Below, one piece after another: positions 33,622 to 37,582 of a stretch of DNA of 37,582 nucleotides. The stretch's first letter is position 1; each line of letters starts with the position of its first letter. The notes under the pieces were generated by a model. The model was not told the origin of the DNA and made no database searches. It saw only the letters and a list, made by a program, of their open reading frames with translations. This DNA is from Candidatus Izemoplasmatales bacterium. GTDB taxonomy: Bacteria; Bacillota_I; Bacilli_A; Izemoplasmatales; Hujiaoplasmataceae. The DNA lies in assembly GCA_028691315.1 (NCBI GenBank), contig JAQUZN010000009.1, forward strand, positions 1 through 37,582. Reading direction: 5' to 3'. Both the position numbers and the translations under genes were made by a program.

Positions 33622-34437
33622 TTAAACTTTTGCTAAAACCAATTTTTCATTTAACTCTTCATAAGATTCATATAGATCATTATTAAATTTTAAATATCTT
33701 GTTATAACAGGCTCTATCAAGTCTGGTGTAGCTTTGGGTAAATTACTAATATATTTCAACAAGAATTCCAACGAATTCTCATAATTAAACACTCCTATGT
33801 GTCTATCTATTTCTTTACCGCTACTATAACAAAAATCATACTGATTAAAAATGGCATATTTACCGTTTATAATTATACAGTCAAATTGATCATTTCTTTG
33901 AATATTATTAGTAATATAGTACTCTACGATTTTTTCAACCAAATCTATAATATCCTTATATGTGCTTGCGGCATATAAAATCACAGGAATAGTCTTTAGA
34001 GTATTTAATCTTCCCTCGCTTGGTTTCGAATACATTCTGAAGTCATAAACTCTTTTTATTTGTTTCAATTTCTTTATTTGATCTAATGATCTAGTAAGTT
34101 CATCATTCATTAAAACACCCTTCACATCAATGACAAAATCCACACCATCGGCTAATATGACTGAATGGCGTTCCGATTCTTTTGATATTGTGTTGGGGTG
34201 TATTGAATTCAGCATCACAATATCAAATGAGGGTGATTCACTTCCATAACTATCAATAATATTACCTTTGGCAATTCGATTAGGGAATGGAAAATATTTT
34301 ACTAATATTGATCTAACAAATCCTTCTCTTCTATCTGCTATTTCTTGTGGTGTCCCTCTACCTTCAATTGAAGCTTTGGAAAAAGCATTTTGAATTTCTT
34401 CAGTTTCTATTCTTAGTAATTCGTTAAGTTTTGTCAT
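33622..34437 (-). CDS. DUF6602 protein, possible PD-(D/E)XK nuclease
   Basis: 271 aa. RIAKGNIIDSYGSESPSFDIVMLN followed by DGVDFVIDVKGVL fits the DUF6602 family. The spacing of FDIV and IDVKG also resembles the active site of PD-(D/E)XK nucleases (D, then D-x-K), which is inference. AAGGAGC precedes the ATG. It is the last of four genes in the caspase operon, 20 bp after the second TIR-like gene, so it is a candidate extra effector or a regulator. A TAA ends the gene just before the 24-bp repeats; read through it, the frame would continue about 24 codons into them. Confidence 0.75.
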   Translation of the reverse strand: MTKLNELLRIETEEIQNAFSKASIEGRGTPQEIADRREGFVRSILVKYFPFPNRIAKGNIIDSYGSESPSFDIVMLNSIHPNTISKESERHSVILADGVDFVIDVKGVLMNDELTRSLDQIKKLKQIKRVYDFRMYSKPSEGRLNTLKTIPVILYAASTYKDIIDLVEKIVEYYITNNIQRNDQFDCIIINGKYAIFNQYDFCYSSGKEIDRHIGVFNYENSLEFLLKYISNLPKATPDLIEPVITRYLKFNNDLYESYEELNEKLVLAKV

Positions 34438-34457
34438 AAATTGCTCCTTATCTAAAA

Positions 34458-34850
34458 TCAGTTTCTAGCTTTGTTAATCAACAATTTTAATTTGGTCCAA
34501 GACCAAGGATAGATAACATCAGTTTTCTTAGCATTAAGCGGTTTTTCTACCTTACCATCTTTTTTTCCGCAGAGCAAAAAATACTGCACTAGTTCTTCTT
34601 GAGTAATCGTTAATTCAGCAGAAACACCTACAGCACTAGAGGTATGTCTACCACATAATACAATAACTAAATCACACGACTTGATTCTTGCTCTTGCTGT
34701 AGCTTTCCATTTTTCATCTATTGCTTCCTTAATTGACATGTCAACTATTTCAAATGGTGAATCCTTAAGTTTTGATTGTGCGACCAGCGAACCCTTAATA
34801 TCCTTGTCATTATCATAATCAAAACAAATATATACTCTCTTCTTTTGCAT
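34458..34850 (-). CDS. TIR-like domain protein (second TIR of the operon)
   Basis: 130 aa, a single domain. KRVYICFDYDNDKDIKGSLVAQ is the first strand and loop; ARIKSCDLVIVLCGRHTSSAVGV and AELTITQEELVQYFLL give the later strand and the helix with candidate catalytic glutamates. YPWSWTKLKLLI ends the domain. This layout matches short TIR-like proteins (DUF1863/MTH538-type and relatives) found with Thoeris systems. It differs strongly from the neighbouring TIR, so it is not a recent duplicate. It may be a second signal maker, a sensor, or an inactive regulator. It starts 10 bp after the first TIR gene's end. Confidence 0.75.
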   Translation of the reverse strand: MQKKRVYICFDYDNDKDIKGSLVAQSKLKDSPFEIVDMSIKEAIDEKWKATARARIKSCDLVIVLCGRHTSSAVGVSAELTITQEELVQYFLLCGKKDGKVEKPLNAKKTDVIYPWSWTKLKLLINKARN

Positions 34851-34860
34851 AATTGGTCAC

Positions 34861-35280
34861 CTATATGGAAATTTCTATGATAGCATCAACAATAGACGAG
34901 GTGCTCCATGATACAATTTTGGTAGCTTTTTCTTTAACAATTTTTGATGTTTTTTCTGATCCCCATGGTTCAATAGCAAGAATGGGTTTTTCTAATTCTA
35001 GTGCAACTTCAATTTCTAGATTAATTGAGTCACTATATGACGAATATACTCCGGCCATTATTAAGACAACACTTGCATACTTCATTTGATCCCTAATTTT
35101 GGATTTCAAAGCTATTCTGTATCTTGTTTCTGTTTTTGCAAGAATAATAAATGGATTATCTTTTGGTATAGAGTAGTTCTTATACTTAAAATAATTAGCT
35201 TTATCTAACAATAAACAAAGTTTCTCATATGCATCAGAGTAATTCCATGAGTGGCTGATAAATAGATTATATTCTGCCAT
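34861..35280 (-). CDS. thsB: TIR domain protein, ThsB-like
   Basis: 139 aa, one TIR domain. NLFISHSWNYSD is the β1/A-loop (FISHS-W is typical of ThsB), VVLIMAGVYSSYSDSINLEIEVALELEKPILAIEPWG includes the glutamate after the αC region expected to be catalytic (NLEIEVA) and the KPI-x-x-x-PWG end. ThsB-type TIRs split NAD+ into cyclic ADP-ribose signals on phage infection. It shares one base with the stop of the caspase gene (TAATG), so they are translated together. A TIR plus caspase pair matches type IV Thoeris. The gene name is by analogy. Confidence 0.85.
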   Translation of the reverse strand: MAEYNLFISHSWNYSDAYEKLCLLLDKANYFKYKNYSIPKDNPFIILAKTETRYRIALKSKIRDQMKYASVVLIMAGVYSSYSDSINLEIEVALELEKPILAIEPWGSEKTSKIVKEKATKIVSWSTSSIVDAIIEISI

Positions 35281-36251
35281 TATATGATTCCTCCCTCAAC
35301 TAAATGCCAGTAGTATTGCCCTAAAGGTGTTAACTTGCACTTTTTGCTATTCATTGCAGCAAAATACATATGTTCTTCATCTACTGGTACTACAAGGCTA
35401 TTTCTATTAAATAATTGTAGTTCATTAAAAATATGTCCATTTTCCTTAATGAAGTATGGTTTTACGCAATTTTGAGCTTCAGGTATGTTTGTGAATTCAA
35501 AAGAAGGATTCAATGAAAGTTCAGATTCAGGATTCTTGAAATAATCGGTTATTCTCCTTAAAATTTTAGGATGCACTTTTGGAGTCGTTTGTCTAATGTT
35601 AACAAACCCTGTTACATTTGTTTTAAAAACAGGTCTTTGACCAATCTTACCCATAGCAGAATCAATAAACGAATATACACTACCTATACTTATTTGACCA
35701 AGAACATCCGATGCAGCGCCTTCTAATGCTTGTACAAACAAAGTGGTAAATACTCCGTGACCATTAATTTCATAAGACACTTCATCATTTTTACTCGACG
35801 TAAAAATTGTAAGTCCTTCTGATAGCATTGAGAAATCACCTATCAGTCCAGATGATCCAGCAAACCCAGCATAACAACAATCAAATACAAGTATCTTATT
35901 ACGAATTTTAGAGTTAGTCACAATTTTAAGTATTTCAGGCATTGATACCCCATAATCTTCTTCTCCAAAATCGTGAGTCACAATGAAGCCGTCATTTTCA
36001 TCATCGTATCCGTGACCAGAAAAATAGAGTAATGCCACATCACATGAACTCTTAAAAAGTTCTTTGATGCCTTTTCTTACATTTTTTCGAGTAGCTCTTT
36101 CATCGTATATAGTTTTAACTTCGAAGTTTTTTGTTCCATCATCATTTTCTTCCAGTATTTTTTTGATTGCTTTTGCATCGTTGACGCATCCTGTTAAATC
36201 ATTAGTTCCATTATAATTATCTACACCAATAATTAATGCTGTTTTTGACAT
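35280..36251 (-). CDS. Caspase-family (C14) protease, type IV Thoeris-like effector
   Basis: 323 aa. The caspase domain fills residues 1-215: TALIIGVDNY at the start, the catalytic histidine H80 in LYFSGHG, and the catalytic cysteine C126 in LVFDCCYAGF. The C-terminal about 100 residues carry no motif I know and could be the signal-binding part. AAGGAGGG precedes the ATG. In type IV Thoeris a TIR protein makes N7-cADPR, which activates a caspase-like protease that degrades cell proteins. Here the caspase is first in the operon, followed by two TIR-like proteins and a DUF6602 protein. Catalytic residues are intact. Confidence 0.9.
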   Translation of the reverse strand: MSKTALIIGVDNYNGTNDLTGCVNDAKAIKKILEENDDGTKNFEVKTIYDERATRKNVRKGIKELFKSSCDVALLYFSGHGYDDENDGFIVTHDFGEEDYGVSMPEILKIVTNSKIRNKILVFDCCYAGFAGSSGLIGDFSMLSEGLTIFTSSKNDEVSYEINGHGVFTTLFVQALEGAASDVLGQISIGSVYSFIDSAMGKIGQRPVFKTNVTGFVNIRQTTPKVHPKILRRITDYFKNPESELSLNPSFEFTNIPEAQNCVKPYFIKENGHIFNELQLFNRNSLVVPVDEEHMYFAAMNSKKCKLTPLGQYYWHLVEGGII

Positions 36252-36342
36252 CTTTAACCCTCCTTAAGTTAAATCATTATTACAATTTTATCATTTCTTT
36301 ATCAGTATGTGGCCGCTTCTTCAGATAATAATACTAAATATT

Positions 36343-36474
36343 CTCTCATGCGTGTAAGGGGTGAAAGTGTTGGGCGATAAAATTCTCGTTTTTTGGTTTA
36401 ATTACAACATTCTTTATAAATCTCATTTTCAAAATCAGGATTTTCAAATACTGGTCTCACGTATATTAGATGTG
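36343..36474. repeat. Repeat R2, copy 2
   Basis: Partner of 11821-11954 in the same orientation, upstream of the caspase operon. It keeps GTGTAAGGGGTGAAAGTGTT exactly. The palindrome of copy 1 is degraded here (AAAATCAGGATTTT), and the minus-strand T-run of the terminator is lost. Confidence 0.9.
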
Positions 36475-36598
36475 AAGCTCTGCTATGAAAAAGCGGGACA
36501 CATATCCCCCCTCTTTGTTATAAAAAAAGGATAGTTTTATATCATTATAAATATATTATATCAATTATTTACTTAGTTGTATATCGATTAAAGGTAGT
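36475..36598. other. Spacer between R2 copy 2 and the IS3 relic
   Basis: AT-rich, with a GGGACACATATCCCCCC patch (about 36493-36509) that may be the end of the IS3 element. No gene. Confidence 0.4.
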
Positions 36599-37582
36599 TT
36601 ATTTGATTCCGTTTATGGTTCTGTATTCTATAGGACTTAAGTCTGATATGATCCATCCATTCAGTGATTCTATGACTGCATTATCTGTTGGTGTAGCGAC
36701 TCTAGACATGCTTCTTGCGATTGGATAATCTTTATGAACTTGTTCAAATTTCTTTGATGAATAGATATTTCCTTGATCACTATGTAATATCGTAGTTAAA
36801 TCACCATATCCTCTTTTCTCTTTAATCCATAAAAATTCTTTTAATGATTTCAGATGATTCATGACTCCCATACCATGCTTGTAGTTTGCTAGGTCCCACA
36901 ACCTACCATTTCGTTGTTAAACACATCTATATGGAAGTTCCAGTTATATTTCTTACCGTTAATCACTAACATCGTTGTATCACTACATACAATCTCAAAT
37001 GGTCTTGTGGTTGTCCAGTTATTATTAATTAGATTAGGAAACTTATTGGATTGATGTTTTGGCCTTCTAAAGGCTTTTCTTCTTGCTTTAGAGTAGATTC
37101 CCATCTCTCTAAAGCATCGATACATTATGTAATAACTGACTATCCATATGTGTTTGATATGTTTTTCGTTTTAGATATCTATAATATCCTAATTTATGGA
37201 CTTCCAAATAATCACACAGTTCTTTAATATAATATTTGGATTTGAATTGATCGATTATTTGATACTCATATTGCTTTATTTGTTTTTTTTAGATATTTAA
37301 CGTCTTTCTCTGAATACCTTTTTTTCAATCGCTCAATTTCTATTTTTAGTAAGAAGATTTGGTGTTTCAAATCTTCTATCGTATCTTCTGTTTTATCTGT
37401 TGGTATTTTATCTCTTTGTTTCTTCTTATTTATCAGCCCTGTTATTCCCTCTTGTCCATATTTAGTTACTTAGTCTCTTTGGGTTTTTCTAGCTACTTTA
37501 TATTCTCTTTCAATTTCATGTTTTGATATTTGTTCTTCTAATATCATTTTAACTATTTTTAATTTAAATTCCGTTGTATAGT
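36599..37582 (-). pseudogene. IS3-family element relic (OrfA and OrfB), runs off the window
   Basis: The minus strand holds, in broken frames, an OrfA-like part from the window edge (YTTEFKLKIVKMILEEQ; after a TAA, VTKYGQEGITGLINKKK; then a leucine-rich IEDLKHQIFLLKIEIERLKK) and an OrfB part: YYIKELCDYLEVHKLGYYRYL, YRCFREMGIYSKARRKAFRR, EIVCSDTTML (first D), LHSDQGNIYSS (second D) and TPTDNAVIESLNGW (catalytic E). At least three frame breaks and stops make it inactive. The 5' end is outside the window. Confidence 0.88.

Noticed and set aside
34458-34850. Recent duplicate of the neighbouring TIR gene
   Set aside because: The two proteins share only the general TIR layout and have different loops and C-terminal ends.
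1-37582. A mycoplasma genetic code with TGA read as tryptophan
   Set aside because: Tryptophan is TGG throughout the intact genes, and TGA closes real genes, such as the methyltransferase at 5546 and the CydD-type gene at 8023.

Overview
The window is low-GC DNA read with the standard bacterial code: tryptophan is TGG and TGA is used as a stop. Shine-Dalgarno sites are strong. The gene style fits a low-GC Gram-positive lineage, possibly an Acholeplasma/Izemoplasma-like mollicute or a related Firmicute. That placement is an inference, because no rRNA or tRNA gene is present.

Positions 1-9.9 kb look like ordinary chromosome. There is the 5' part of an MFS transporter (minus), then a DtxR-family regulator divergent from a ferrous-iron operon (feoA-feoA-feoB-methyltransferase). 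Two near-identical 18-bp palindromes, one at the feo promoter and one just ahead of feoB, are probably the regulator's binding sites. Next comes a second plus-strand operon: a DUF454 membrane protein and a CydDC-type heterodimeric ABC exporter, closed by a strong hairpin terminator.

From 9.9 kb to the end every gene is on the minus strand and the content is a defense island. In map order it holds: AbiEii/AbiEi toxin-antitoxin; a small membrane peptide overlapping a hypothetical gene; an SF1 helicase with a large unknown N-terminus; the last 36 codons of a tyrosine recombinase; a frameshifted ISL3 element; a broken TRAFs-binding-type gene; a DnaQ-like exonuclease; a reverse transcriptase-nitrilase fusion (DRT1/UG1); decayed gene fragments; a Qat-like operon; an IS256 relic; a Sel1-repeat protein; a Nudix hydrolase paired with a PLD-nuclease/helicase/DUF3427 protein; a four-gene caspase/TIR/TIR-like/DUF6602 operon; and a decayed IS3 element.

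Two points stand out. First, the Qat-like operon has QueC-like and TatD-like genes and a QatB-position gene, but its first gene is a class III nucleotide-cyclase-like protein where qatABCD has the ATPase QatA. This suggests a cyclase-linked Qat variant. Second, two different complete defense operons (AbiE and caspase/TIR) sit between the same pair of ~120-135 bp repeats, R1 downstream and R2 upstream, in the same orientation. This suggests operon-sized cassettes exchanged through shared flanks. Recombinase 3'-end remnants upstream of AbiE and of the SF1 helicase, together with three decayed IS elements, show repeated acquisition and loss.

All functions are inferred from sequence motifs and gene order read by eye. 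No database search was possible.
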